Positions 17,098-26,120 of a stretch of DNA of 64,000 nucleotides are shown here, piece after piece; the first letter of the stretch is position 1; each line of letters opens with the position of its first letter. The DNA comes from Burkholderia contaminans (GTDB lineage: Bacteria > Pseudomonadota > Gammaproteobacteria > Burkholderiales > Burkholderiaceae): contig NZ_CP090640.1 of NCBI RefSeq assembly GCF_029633825.1, forward strand, positions 2,914,001 to 2,978,000, given 5' to 3'. The position numbers and the translations under genes were made by a program. The notes beneath the pieces are model-generated. The model was not told the origin of the DNA. It did not search any database and worked only from the letters and a program-made list of their open reading frames with translations.

Positions 17098-17754
17098 ATG
17101 GCGATGGCGGAAGTGCTCGACCGACCGGCGGCGGCAGCGGCAAACCCGTTCCTCGGCAGTTATCCCGACCGGCCGCCGCGTGCGCGCCGCACCGCGGAGC
17201 CTCGTGCGCAGGGCGCGTTGCTCGACGTGCTGATCTCGCATCGCGCGATGCTCGTCAATGTCGCGCGCGGCTTCGTCGGCTGCGCGAGCCGCGCCGAGGA
17301 CGTCGTGCACGACGTGTTCGTGAAGCTCGTCGAATTCCCGAACCAGGATGCGGTGCGCCAGCCGGTCGCGTACGTGACGCGGATGGTGCGCAATGCGTCG
17401 ATCGACGCGTGCCGCCGGCAAAGCCTCGAGAACGTCTATCACACGGAAGAGGACGACGGCTTCGACGTGCCGTCGCCCGAGCCGACGCCGGAAGCCGCGC
17501 TGCTGACCCGCGACACGCTGCGGCGCGTGTGGGCGGCGCTCGACGATCTGCCGGCGCGCAGCCGTGCAGCCTTCGAGATGGTGCGGCTGCGCGAGGAGAC
17601 GCTGCAGACCGCGGCGCGCGCGCTGAACGTGTCGCAGACGCTCGTGCATTTCATGGTGCGCGACGCGGAGCGTCACTGCGCGGAATGCCTCGACGCGTGC
17701 CATCGCGGCGTCGAGTGCCCGGTGTTCCTGGGCGGCCGCGCACGGCGCCGGTAA
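17098..17754 (+). CDS. orbS: ECF sigma factor for ornibactin genes
   Basis: A 218-residue iron-starvation ECF sigma factor of the PvdS group. The sigma region 2 is seen in [12 protein letters not shown] and [17 protein letters not shown] (about residues 75-115), and region 4 in [20 protein letters not shown] with the helix-turn-helix [16 protein letters not shown] (about 155-200). The C-terminus carries a Cys-containing tail ([15 protein letters not shown]) that might sense metal, an inference. GGAG lies 8 nt before the ATG. OrbS should direct transcription from the three TAAA(A/T)-N16-CGTC promoters in this cluster, the first of which overlaps its own stop codon. Confidence 0.95.
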   Translation: MAMAEVLDRPAAAAANPFLGSYPDRPPRARRTAEPRAQGALLDVLISHRAMLVNVARGFVGCASRAEDVVHDVFVKLVEFPNQDAVRQPVAYVTRMVRNASIDACRRQSLENVYHTEEDDGFDVPSPEPTPEAALLTRDTLRRVWAALDDLPARSRAAFEMVRLREETLQTAARALNVSQTLVHFMVRDAERHCAECLDACHRGVECPVFLGGRARRR

Positions 17755-17776
17755 AAAAACGGGCCGGCCAACCGTC
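17752..17776 (+). promoter_or_regulatory. OrbS-dependent promoter of orbH
   Basis: TAAAA (17752-17756), a 16-bp spacer and CGTC (17773-17776) match the OrbS consensus. The -35 element includes the TAA stop codon of orbS. It is 64 bp upstream of orbH and should drive orbH through orbB. Confidence 0.8.
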
Positions 17777-17839
17777 TATCAGACAGGAGCGGCCGAAACC
17801 GCCGCTTCGCCACCTTCAACCGCCCAGCGATTTCCGATC

Positions 17840-18082
17840 ATGACGCAAGCCCCGACGCCTTCCGCCGACACCGACGATCTCGTCTACACGGTCGTCATCA
17901 ACGACGAAGAACAGTATTCGATCTGGCCGACGTTCCGGCCCGTGCCGGCCGGCTGGCGCGAAGTCGGCGTGAGCGGCCCGAAAGCCGACTGCCTCGCGCA
18001 CATCGAGACCGTCTGGACCGACATGCGCCCCGCGAGCCTGCGCCGCGCGATGGACGGCGAGCGCGCATCGCGCGCGTCGTGA
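17840..18082 (+). CDS. orbH: MbtH-like protein
   Basis: An 80-residue MbtH-family protein, the partner that binds and activates NRPS adenylation domains. The family pattern is complete: [20 protein letters not shown] with the conserved N, E, S, W and P, GWREVG, and [11 protein letters not shown]. It is the first gene of the orbH-orbB operon and should serve the A domains of OrbI and OrbJ. OrbG starts 45 bp downstream. Confidence 0.95.
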   Translation: MTQAPTPSADTDDLVYTVVINDEEQYSIWPTFRPVPAGWREVGVSGPKADCLAHIETVWTDMRPASLRRAMDGERASRAS

Positions 18083-18127
18083 CCCGCTGCGCCGCGTTTG
18101 CGGCGCGCCACCTGAAGAGGACGTTGC

Positions 18128-19135
18128 ATGACCCTGCTTTCGTTGCCGACGCTCGACGACCTGCATATCGAGCCGGGGCTGCCCACCGTCGTGTCGCCGC
18201 GCGGCGACGACGGGATGTCGATCGACGACGTCGCGCCGCTCGCGCGCGAGATCGCGGCCGACACGCTCGAACGGGCGGGCGGCGTGTTGTTCACGGGCTT
18301 TCACGTGCCGTCGATCGATGCGTTCCAGCAATTCGCGGCATCGTTCGGCGATCCGCTGATCGGCTATGAATATGCGTCGACGCCGCGCAGCCAGGTGGAA
18401 GGCGCGGTCTATACGTCGACCGAATACCCGCCGCACCGCGCGATTCCGCTGCACAACGAGCAGTCGTACACGCGCGAATGGCCGCTGCGGATCTGGTTTC
18501 ACTGCGCGCTCGCCGCGCCGAAAGGCGGTGCGACGCCGATCGCGGACAGCCGCGCCGTCTATCGCGCGCTCGATCCTGCGCTGATCGCGCGCTTCGAGAA
18601 GCGCGAGCTGCTGTACGTGCGCAATTTCGGGCAGGGGCTCGACCTGCCGTGGCAGCAGTCGTTCGGCACCGACGAGCCGGCCGAAGTCGAGCGGATGTGC
18701 GCGGCGCGCGGCATCGAGTGCGCCTGGCGCACCGACGACGACGGCGAGCTGCTGCTGCGTACCCGCGAACGCTGCCAGGCCGTCGCACGCCATCCGCGCA
18801 CCGGCGACCGCGTGTGGTTCAACCAGGCGAACCTGTTTCACCTGTCGGCGCTCGACGACGACATGCAGGAAGCGCTCGTCGACGCGGTCGGGCTCGAGAA
18901 CGTGCCGCGCAACGTGTATTACGGCGACGGCGAACCGCTCGAAGCCGATGCGCTCGCGGAGATTCGCGGCGTGCTCGACCAGCAGCGCATCGTGTTCCCG
19001 TGGCGCACGGGCGACGTGCTGATGCTCGACAACATGCTGACCGCGCATGCGCGCGACCCGTTCGAGGGGCCGCGCAAGGTCGTGGTCGCGATGGCGCAGA
19101 GTTATACGGTCCCGCGCGACCGAACGGAGGATTGA
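18128..19135 (+). CDS. orbG: TauD-family Fe(II)/2-oxoglutarate hydroxylase (Asp beta-hydroxylase)
   Basis: A 335-residue dioxygenase of the TauD/SyrP-like group. The iron ligands are visible: His and Glu in PLHNEQSYTREWP (about residues 100-112), and the distal His in MLDNMLTAHARDPFEGPRK, with the Arg that binds 2-oxoglutarate just after. Ornibactin contains D-threo-beta-hydroxyaspartate, so the likely role is hydroxylation of aspartate, probably while bound to OrbI. It starts 45 bp after orbH with GAGGA before the ATG, and its TGA overlaps the ATG of orbC. Confidence 0.9.
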   Translation: MTLLSLPTLDDLHIEPGLPTVVSPRGDDGMSIDDVAPLAREIAADTLERAGGVLFTGFHVPSIDAFQQFAASFGDPLIGYEYASTPRSQVEGAVYTSTEYPPHRAIPLHNEQSYTREWPLRIWFHCALAAPKGGATPIADSRAVYRALDPALIARFEKRELLYVRNFGQGLDLPWQQSFGTDEPAEVERMCAARGIECAWRTDDDGELLLRTRERCQAVARHPRTGDRVWFNQANLFHLSALDDDMQEALVDAVGLENVPRNVYYGDGEPLEADALAEIRGVLDQQRIVFPWRTGDVLMLDNMLTAHARDPFEGPRKVVVAMAQSYTVPRDRTED

Positions 19136-19983
19136 TGACGCGTAGTACCGCCGCGCTTGCCGCGCGCGGGCTGTCGGTAGGGTATCGCGACCATGTCGTG
19201 ATCGACGGGCTGGACCTGTCGATCGCGGCCGGCCGCGTAACCGCGCTGTGCGGACCGAACGGCTGCGGCAAGAGCACGCTGCTGCGCACGCTCGCGGGCC
19301 TGCAGCCCGCGCGTGCCGGCCATGTCGAAGTGAACGGCCAGCCGCTCGCGGCGTTTCGCCGTCGCGCGCTCGCGCGCGAGCTCACGATGCTCGCGCAGTT
19401 CAACCAGATTCCGTCGGGCCTCACGGTGCGCGAGCTCGTCGCGTACGGACGTTATGCGTACGGCGGCTTCCTGCGCGGCCTGTCGAGGGCCGACCATGCG
19501 GCGATCGACGAGGCGCTCGACACGAGCGGCCTCGCGGGCGACGCGGAGCGCGACGTCGGCGCGCTGTCGGGCGGCGAGCGCCAGCGCGCATGGATCGCGA
19601 TGGCGCTCGCGCAGCAGGCGCCTATCGTGCTGCTCGACGAACCGACGACCTATCTCGACATCCATCACCAGCTCGACATCCTCGATGCGCTGCGCACGCT
19701 GAACCGCACGCGCGGGCTGACGATCGTGTGGGTGCTGCACGACCTGAACCAGGCGGCCGCGTACAGCGACGAGATCGTGCTGATGCGCGCGGGTCGCCTC
19801 GTCGCGCAGGGCACGCCCGACGCGATGCTCGATCCGGCGCGGCTGCGCGCGGCGTTCGGCGTCGAGATGCTGAAGCTTTCGCATCCGCAGACGGGCGCGC
19901 CGATGTGCGTGCCGGCCTACGGGCGGACGACCGACGGCGTGCCGCAGGCAGCCGGCATCTTCGACCGGGATCTCGCCGTATGA
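19135..19983 (+). CDS. orbC: Ferric-siderophore ABC transporter ATP-binding protein
   Basis: A 282-residue ATPase of the FhuC/FepC type. Motifs in order: Walker A GPNGCGKST (about residue 40), a Q-loop in TMLAQFNQIPSG, signature LSGGERQR, Walker B IVLLDEPTTYLD, and switch histidine in VLHDLNQA. It powers import of ferric ornibactin through OrbD. The ATG at 19135 overlaps the orbG stop (TGATG), and its own stop overlaps the orbD start (ATGA). The same frame is open upstream, but that stretch is antisense-like noise from orbG. Confidence 0.94.
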   Translation: MTRSTAALAARGLSVGYRDHVVIDGLDLSIAAGRVTALCGPNGCGKSTLLRTLAGLQPARAGHVEVNGQPLAAFRRRALARELTMLAQFNQIPSGLTVRELVAYGRYAYGGFLRGLSRADHAAIDEALDTSGLAGDAERDVGALSGGERQRAWIAMALAQQAPIVLLDEPTTYLDIHHQLDILDALRTLNRTRGLTIVWVLHDLNQAAAYSDEIVLMRAGRLVAQGTPDAMLDPARLRAAFGVEMLKLSHPQTGAPMCVPAYGRTTDGVPQAAGIFDRDLAV

Positions 19984-22069
19984 CGACGTTCGCGATGCGC
20001 AAGCGCCTCGCGGCGGCGGGGAAGGGCACGGCGTCGGGCCGGGCCAGTGCAATCGCGTTCGGCCTTGTCGCGCTGATTGCCGCGCTCACGGTGCTGCGCG
20101 TCGCCCCCGATCTGCGCGTGTGGTGGGGTGCCGTGCCCGGCAGCGATGCCGCCGCGCTCGCGCACGTGTTCCTGTTCGACCTCAACCTGCCGCGCGTCGC
20201 GGCCGCGCTCGTCGCGGGCGGCTGCCTCGGCATCGCGGGCGCGCTGTTCCAGTCGCTCACGCGCAATCCGCTCGCGTCGCCCGACCTGCTCGGCGTGACG
20301 GGCGGTGCCCAGCTCGGCCTGCTCGCGGCAATGCTCGTGCCGGCGCTGGCCGGCGTGGCGTCGGTGCCGCTGCTGTTCGTCTGCGGGCTGGCCGCGGCCG
20401 CCTGCGCGATCGTCGCGGCCGGCGGCTGGCGCGCGACACCGTTGCGCCTCGTGCTCGCGGGAAGCGTGTGCATGCTGCTGTTCGCGGCGCTTTCGACGCT
20501 CGTGCTCGCCTTCTTCGAGCAGAACATCGCGGGCGCCGCGCTGTGGACCAACGGCAGCCTCTATCAGCCGGGCGCGACGGGTCTTGCGCTCGCCGCGCGC
20601 TGGCTCGTCGTGCCGCTCGTCGCGTTGCCGTTGGTGATCCGGCCGCTCAATCCGCTCACGCTCGGCGACGATGCGGCGGCCGCGGCCGGCGTGCGCGTCG
20701 ATGCGACGCGGCTCGCCGCGACGATCGTCGCGGTCGCGTTCACGAGCGTGGCGGTCAGTATCGCGGGCCCGCTGTCGTATGTCGGCCTCGTCGCGCCGAA
20801 CCTGTTGCGCCGGTGCGCGGCGCACGTGCGGCGCGGCTCGGCGTGCTGGTGCCGCTGTCGGCGCTCGCCGGCGGTGCGCTCGTGCTCGTCACCGACAGCG
20901 CGGTGCTCGCATCGGGTCTCGACGCGACGCTGTCGACCGGCGTCGCGATCGCGCTGGTCGGCACGCCGCTGATGCTGGCGATGATCCGGCGCGGCGCCGC
21001 GTGGTCGGGCGTGCTGCACGCGGACGCCGAACGCGCGGCCGGCGGCGGCTCGACGCGGCTCGTCGGCTGGCTCGAACGGCTCGGCTGGCCGCTACGCACG
21101 GCGCTGTTCGTCGCGGCGGGCGTGCTGATCGTGTTCGTCGGCGTGTCAGCCGGCCCCGAGTGGCTGTCGATCGCGCGCTGGTCCGATGCGCTGTCTGGCC
21201 ACGATGCGCTCGCGCGGATGCTGATCGACCTGCGCATGCCGCGCCTGTTGTGCGCGCTGCTTGCCGGCGCGCTGCTCGCGGTGAGCGGCGTCGCGATGCA
21301 AAGCGTCGTGCGCAATCCGCTCGCGGGGCCCGAAGTGCTCGGCGTCACGCAGGGCGCGGGGCTCGTCACGCTGTTCGCGTTGTCGACATGGCCGCTGATG
21401 GGGCATGTGACGCTCGCGGCGGCTGCGCTGATCGGCGGCGGCCTGTCGCTCGCGATCACGCTCGCGCTGAATCACCGGCATCGCTATGCGCCGCTCGCGG
21501 TGGCGCTGACGGGTATCGTGATCGGCGCGCTGTGGACGACGCTCGCGCAGTGGTTGATCACGCAGGAAAGCGTGCAGCCCGCACGCTTCGTCGTGTGGCT
21601 CGTCGGCGGTACCTATGGCCGGAGCTGGGGCGAGGTGTCGATGCTGCTGCCGTGGTGCGTGCTCGCGGTGCCCGTGTTCGCATGGCTCGCGAAACCGCTC
21701 GACATGCTCGCGCTCGGCGACGACCGAGCCGCCGCGCTCGGCTCTGCCGGTGGCCGCGCTGCGGCCGCTCGCGCTGACGATCGCGACGCTCGCCGCGTGC
21801 GCGGCCGTCGCGGCGGTCGGGCCGGTCGGCTTCATCGGGTTGATGGCGCCGCACGTCGCGACGATGCTCGGCGCGCGCCGGCACCGGACGCGGCTGTGGC
21901 TCGCGGCCGCTTGCGGCGCGCTGATCCCGGCGTGGCGGATCTCGCGGCGCGTACGGTCGTCGCGCCGCGCGAAGTGCCGGCCGGCGTGCTGACCGCGCTG
22001 ATCGGCGCGCCGTACCTGCTCGGGCTGCTGATCCTCGAGGGGCGCCGCGCCCGGCGCGCAGGGCGATGA
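19980..22069 (+). CDS. orbD: Ferric-siderophore ABC permease, FhuB-like double-length, with three apparent frameshifts
   Basis: A fused permease in which two FecCD-type halves lie in one polypeptide of about 695 residues. The first half (MTTFAMRKRLAA to VGLVAPNLLR) and the second (from about residue 345, with LRMPRLLCALLAGALLAVSG and GFIGLMAPH) each have the family motifs. The frame breaks three times: -1 near 20810 (GCGCCGG needs one more C), +1 near 21742-21745 (CTCGGCTCTGCC has one base too many), and -1 near 21927 (ATCCCGG needs one more C). All conserved segments are present in some frame, so I read a functional gene hit by sequence errors. Its start and stop overlap orbC and orbF by ATGA. 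Confidence 0.85.
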
Positions 22070-22869
22070 CGCCCGCGCTCGACGGCGCGCGCGCCACGCG
22101 TTTTTCGACATTCGCGCCCGAACCGTTCGCCGAACACCTCGACGTCGTCTGGCTCGGCATGCCGGACGACGCTCACGATGCACCGGGCCGTATCGTCGTA
22201 CCCGTGAGCGCGTTGCCCGCGCACCGCGACATCGTGCTCGACGCGATGGTCGGCCATTACGGCGGCGATCCGGCGCAGCATGCGCGCGCGCTGATGTCGC
22301 AATGGAGCAAATACTATTTCGGCCGCGCGGCGCCGGCCGGCGTCGTCGCCGCGCTGACGCTCGGCCGGCCGCTCGACATGACGCCCGAGCGGACGTTCGT
22401 CGCGCTCGACGACGGGATGCCCGCCGCGCTGTATTTCCCGCACGATGCGCTCGGCGCACCGTGCGACGACCCGGCGCCCCGCTATGCGGGGCTCGTCGCG
22501 CATCTCGGCACGGTGATCGACCTGCTCGCGGCGATGGGCCGCGTCACGCCGCGCGTGCTGTGGAGCAACGCGGGCAATCTGCTCGACTATCTGCTCGATA
22601 CGTATCGTTCGCTGCCATCCGTGGCCGATCCCGTGCGCGATGCGGACTGGCTGTTCGGGTCGAGCTGCGTGCACGGCGAGCCGAATCCGCTGCGCGCCCC
22701 CGTGCGCGATGCCGTGCCGCGCTCGGCGCTGCTGCCGACGCCGTTTCGCGCGCGCCGCGTGTGCTGCCTGCGCTATGAAATTCCCGGAGAAACGCAACTG
22801 TGTGGAAGCTGCCCCTTGCTACTGACGATGGACGACGCGGCGCTGGCCGAGCAGGACGCGATCCGGTGA
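22066..22869 (+). CDS. orbF: FhuF-type ferric siderophore reductase
   Basis: A 267-residue protein of the FhuF family. The C-terminus has the characteristic cysteine cluster, CC at [13 protein letters not shown] followed by CGSC, for a 2Fe-2S centre; the spacing is CC-x11-C-x2-C, one residue longer than the x10 I recall for E. coli FhuF. It should reduce and release iron from ornibactin in the cytoplasm. It overlaps orbD (ATGA) and orbB (GTGA), so it is tightly coupled. Confidence 0.88.
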   Translation: MTPALDGARATRFSTFAPEPFAEHLDVVWLGMPDDAHDAPGRIVVPVSALPAHRDIVLDAMVGHYGGDPAQHARALMSQWSKYYFGRAAPAGVVAALTLGRPLDMTPERTFVALDDGMPAALYFPHDALGAPCDDPAPRYAGLVAHLGTVIDLLAAMGRVTPRVLWSNAGNLLDYLLDTYRSLPSVADPVRDADWLFGSSCVHGEPNPLRAPVRDAVPRSALLPTPFRARRVCCLRYEIPGETQLCGSCPLLLTMDDAALAEQDAIR

Positions 22870-23903
22870 CGAATAGCGGCCGCCGGCACGCGCTCGGCGC
22901 ACTCGCGGCGCTCGGCGCCGCGTGCTGCGGCGCGCTTTCCGCTCCGTCCCGCGCGGTTGCCGCGACGCTCGATGTCCATCGTGCTCAGGGCGTACGTACG
23001 CCGGGGGCGGTGTCGCTGGCCGGCAATCCCGTCGTGTCGCAGGCGAGCGCGACGATGCCGGTGTGCCCGCAACGCGTGGTCGCGCTCGACTTCATGTTCG
23101 CGGAAAGCGTGATCGCGCTCGACATCGTGCCGGTGGGGATGGCCGATACCGCGTTCTATCCGGGCTGGCTCGGTTATCAAAGCGACCGGCTCGCGAACGT
23201 GACCGATATCGGGTCGCGCCAGGAGCCGGGCCTCGAAGCGATCGCGGCGGTCAAGCCGGACCTGATCATCGGTGTCGGTTTCCGGCATGCGCCGATTTTC
23301 GATGCGCTCGACCGGATCGCGCCGACGATCCTGTTTCAATTCAGTCCGAACGTGTCGGACGGCGGCGTGCCGGTCACGCAGCTCGACTGGATGCGGCAGA
23401 TCTTCCGGACGATCGGTGCGGTGACGGGGCGCGACGCACGTGCGCAGGCGGTCGATGCGCAGCTCGATGCGGGCATCGCGCGCAATGCGGCGCGGCTCGC
23501 GGCCGCGGGCCGCAAGGGCGAGCGCGTCGCGCTGCTGCAGGATCTCGGCTTGCCCGACCGCTACTGGGCCTATACGGGCAACAGCACGTCGGCGGGCCTC
23601 GCACGGGCGCTCGGGCTCGATCCGTGGCCGAAGAAGCCGACGCGGGAAGGCACGCTGTACGTAACGTCCGCCGACTTGCTCAGGCAGCGCGACCTGGCCG
23701 TGATGTTCGTGACCGCATCGGGGATGGACGTGCCGCTGTCCGCGAAACTCGATTCGCCGGTGTGGCGCTTCGTGCCCGCAATGAAGGAACACCGGATCGC
23801 GCTGATCGAACGCAACATCTGGGGGTTCGGCGGGCCGATGTCGGCGCTGAAGCTGGCCGACGTGATGACCGATACGATGCTGAAGCTGCCGGCCGCGCGT
23901 TGA
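22866..23903 (+). CDS. orbB: Periplasmic ferric-siderophore binding protein
   Basis: A 345-residue binding protein of the FhuD/FepB group (type III periplasmic fold). I chose the GTG at 22866, overlapping the orbF stop, because the signal region [17 protein letters not shown] starts just after it. The twin Arg suggests possible Tat export, with cleavage near AVAA. Typical motifs are [23 protein letters not shown] and a C-terminal [17 protein letters not shown]. It hands ferric ornibactin from OrbA to OrbD. It is the last gene of this operon, before a shared terminator. Confidence 0.9.
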   Translation: MTNSGRRHALGALAALGAACCGALSAPSRAVAATLDVHRAQGVRTPGAVSLAGNPVVSQASATMPVCPQRVVALDFMFAESVIALDIVPVGMADTAFYPGWLGYQSDRLANVTDIGSRQEPGLEAIAAVKPDLIIGVGFRHAPIFDALDRIAPTILFQFSPNVSDGGVPVTQLDWMRQIFRTIGAVTGRDARAQAVDAQLDAGIARNAARLAAAGRKGERVALLQDLGLPDRYWAYTGNSTSAGLARALGLDPWPKKPTREGTLYVTSADLLRQRDLAVMFVTASGMDVPLSAKLDSPVWRFVPAMKEHRIALIERNIWGFGGPMSALKLADVMTDTMLKLPAAR

Positions 23904-24044
23904 GTGTGCGGCGGTCGATCGGTGGAGGGTTGCCGCTTCGGCTTCGACGGGCAGGGCGTTGCGGTTGCCCCGACTCGCGGTGAATCACCGGGTCCTTCCA
24001 CGAACGCGCCACGCTGCGCACCCTAAACATTCCCTTCCGAAACG

Positions 24045-24086
24045 AAAATCGCCGACGCACTGCCATTGCAGCGCGTCGGCGATTTT
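24045..24086. terminator. Bidirectional terminator between orbB and orbE
   Basis: AAAATCGCCGACGC (24045-24058) and GCGTCGGCGATTTT (24073-24086) form a perfect 14-bp stem with a 14-nt loop. A-tracts on one side and T-tracts on the other make it active in both directions, ending the convergent orbB and orbE transcripts. Confidence 0.88.
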
Positions 24087-24103
24087 TTCATCGACTTGCC
24101 GTG

Positions 24104-25849
24104 TTACGCGCTCAGCGCATCGACACCATCCTGCGCGCGAGACCGCGCCGGCGACGTGTCGCTGACGATGCGCCCGTTGTCGAGCTTCAACAGGCGGTCG
24201 GCGAGATCGAAGTAGCGGTCGTCGTGCGTGATCACGATCACCGCCTTGCCGCGCGCACGCAGCTCGGGCAGCAGTTGTTCGTAGAACACGGCCTTGAACG
24301 ACGGGTCCTGGTCGGCCGCCCATTCGTCGAACAGGTAGAACGGCCGGTCCTCCAGGTACGCGACGACGAGCGCGAGCCGCTTGCGCTGCCCGGTCGACAG
24401 TGCGCGGGTCGAGAACGCGCCGTCCACCACCTTCACCTTGTGATCGAGCGCGAGCTTCGCGACGAGCGCGTTCGCGCGTGCATCGGCCTGCGCGCGGGAC
24501 GGATCGTCGGGATCGACGATGCCGAGCAGCGCATCGAACAGATGGAAATCGTTGAACACCGCGCTGAAGCGCTGACGGTACGCGGCGCGCTCGCGCCAGC
24601 CGATCGTGCGGCCGTCTACCTCGATCGTGCCTTCTTCCGGTTCGTAGAGCCCCGTCAGCACCTTCGCGAGCGTCGTCTTGCCGCTGCCGTTGCCGCCGAC
24701 GATGAACACGAGCTCGCCCGGCTGGATCGTCAGGTTGATCGGCCCGATGCTGAACATCCGTTCGTCACGCTCGTGGAAGTACGCATGCGTGACGCCGCGC
24801 AGCGTGACGGCGCCGGCCGGCGGCACGTCGGGTGCGTCGGCTGCCGGCGGCACCGTGCGCAGCGCGCCGAATTCGGCCATCACGCCTTCGATCCGCGTGA
24901 GCGACACGCGGGCCGCGTTGACGGTCGGCAGGTTGTTCAGCAGCCCGTCGAGCGGCACGAGCATGAACAGGAACACGACGACGTAGCCGGCGGCCGCGGC
25001 TGGATCGGCATGCACGCCGAGCTGCGGCCAGAACGACGCGATGCCGAGGAACACATAGAACAGGAAGATGATCCAGCCGACCCCGACCGCATACGCGCTG
25101 AATGCGCGGCGGCGGTGGTCGCGCACTTCGCCGATCGCGGCGCCGAGCTGGCCGTCGACGAACTGGCGTGCGCGTTCGTCGTGCAGCTTCAGCTCCTTCG
25201 CGCCGGAAAACAGCGAGCCGAGATAGCCGAACAGGCGATCCTGCGCCTGGCCGGCCGCTTCGAGCGACGCGATCGCGCGGCGGTCGCCGGTGTGATAGCC
25301 GAGCGAGCCGGCGAGGATCGCGGCGAGCGCCAGCAGGCACACCGGCCACGACAGCCACGCGAGGTAGCCGAGGCAGCCGAACACGATCGAGCCGTGCATG
25401 ACCAGGTTCGGCAGCGCGAAGAACAGCATCGACACGTTGGTGGCGTCGTCGGTCAGCACCGACTGCACGGGCGCCGCGCCGATCCGCTCGATGTCGCGCA
25501 GCTCGGCCGCGCCGACGCGCCGCGCGAGATGCACGCGCAGCCGCGCCATCGTGTCCTGCGACAGGCGCGCGAACAGCGTGCCCGACACGATCCGCGTGAC
25601 GAGCGCGATCACGGCGCACAGTGCGAAGCGCCACGCGAGCGACGCGTCGGCCGCGCCCGGCTGCGACAGCGCGCGGTTCAGCGTCGCGACGAGCAGCACG
25701 CTCGCGACGCCGTTCAGCACGCACGCGGTGAGCGCCAGCGCGAGCGACACGCGGCTTTCGCGCAACAGCGCAAGGATCAGGCGCGCCGCGGGGCGGCCGG
25801 GGGAAGCGTCGAGGGACGGCGGGGAGGAAGGCTCGTGGGCGGCTGTCAT
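24104..25849 (-). CDS. orbE: ABC exporter with fused membrane and ATPase domains (PvdE-like)
   Basis: A 581-residue half-transporter of the cyclic peptide/siderophore exporter type. Six membrane helices span about residues 25-310. The ATPase domain follows: Walker A GGNGSGKTT, signature RALSTGQRKR, Walker B FYLFDEWAADQDP and switch His in VITHDDRYF. I chose the ATG at 25849 (MTAAHEPSS); the frame is open upstream but lacks membrane-protein character and covers the promoter. Like PvdE it likely exports ornibactin or a precursor across the inner membrane. It has its own OrbS promoter and is divergent from orbI. Confidence 0.92.
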   Translation of the reverse strand: MTAAHEPSSPPSLDASPGRPAARLILALLRESRVSLALALTACVLNGVASVLLVATLNRALSQPGAADASLAWRFALCAVIALVTRIVSGTLFARLSQDTMARLRVHLARRVGAAELRDIERIGAAPVQSVLTDDATNVSMLFFALPNLVMHGSIVFGCLGYLAWLSWPVCLLALAAILAGSLGYHTGDRRAIASLEAAGQAQDRLFGYLGSLFSGAKELKLHDERARQFVDGQLGAAIGEVRDHRRRAFSAYAVGVGWIIFLFYVFLGIASFWPQLGVHADPAAAAGYVVVFLFMLVPLDGLLNNLPTVNAARVSLTRIEGVMAEFGALRTVPPAADAPDVPPAGAVTLRGVTHAYFHERDERMFSIGPINLTIQPGELVFIVGGNGSGKTTLAKVLTGLYEPEEGTIEVDGRTIGWRERAAYRQRFSAVFNDFHLFDALLGIVDPDDPSRAQADARANALVAKLALDHKVKVVDGAFSTRALSTGQRKRLALVVAYLEDRPFYLFDEWAADQDPSFKAVFYEQLLPELRARGKAVIVITHDDRYFDLADRLLKLDNGRIVSDTSPARSRAQDGVDALSA

Positions 25850-25952
25850 CGGCAACGTCGGTAAGGGAAGGCAAGCGAAAAAGCGGGAACGGCAAAACTG
25901 ACGCGAAAGCGGCGGGCGAGGCGGGGCCCCGTTCCGGCTTTCCTCCCTGATA

Positions 25953-25977
25953 GACGAACGGGCCGCGCAAATATTTA
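25953..25977 (-). promoter_or_regulatory. OrbS-dependent promoter of orbE
   Basis: On the minus strand, TAAAT (25977-25973), a 16-bp spacer and CGTC (25956-25953). It has the same spacing as the orbH and orbI promoters, about 104 bp upstream of the orbE ATG. Confidence 0.72.
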
Positions 25978-26025
25978 GCGGCCCGTTCAAAAAAGGCGTC
26001 CGCACGCGCTTTGAGCGCAAAACGG

Positions 26026-26050
26026 TAAAAAATCGGCGGCGCCATTCGTC
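26026..26050 (+). promoter_or_regulatory. OrbS-dependent promoter of orbI
   Basis: TAAAA (26026-26030), a 16-bp spacer and CGTC (26047-26050), 70 bp before the orbI ATG. Its -35 element is about 49 bp from that of the divergent orbE promoter. It should drive the long operon orbI to orbL. Confidence 0.8.
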
Positions 26051-26120
26051 ACACCAGTGAAGCCGCCCCAAGCGGCCCCGAGACTTGGCCGAAGCGGCCG
26101 GACCGAAGGACTTCACGCAC

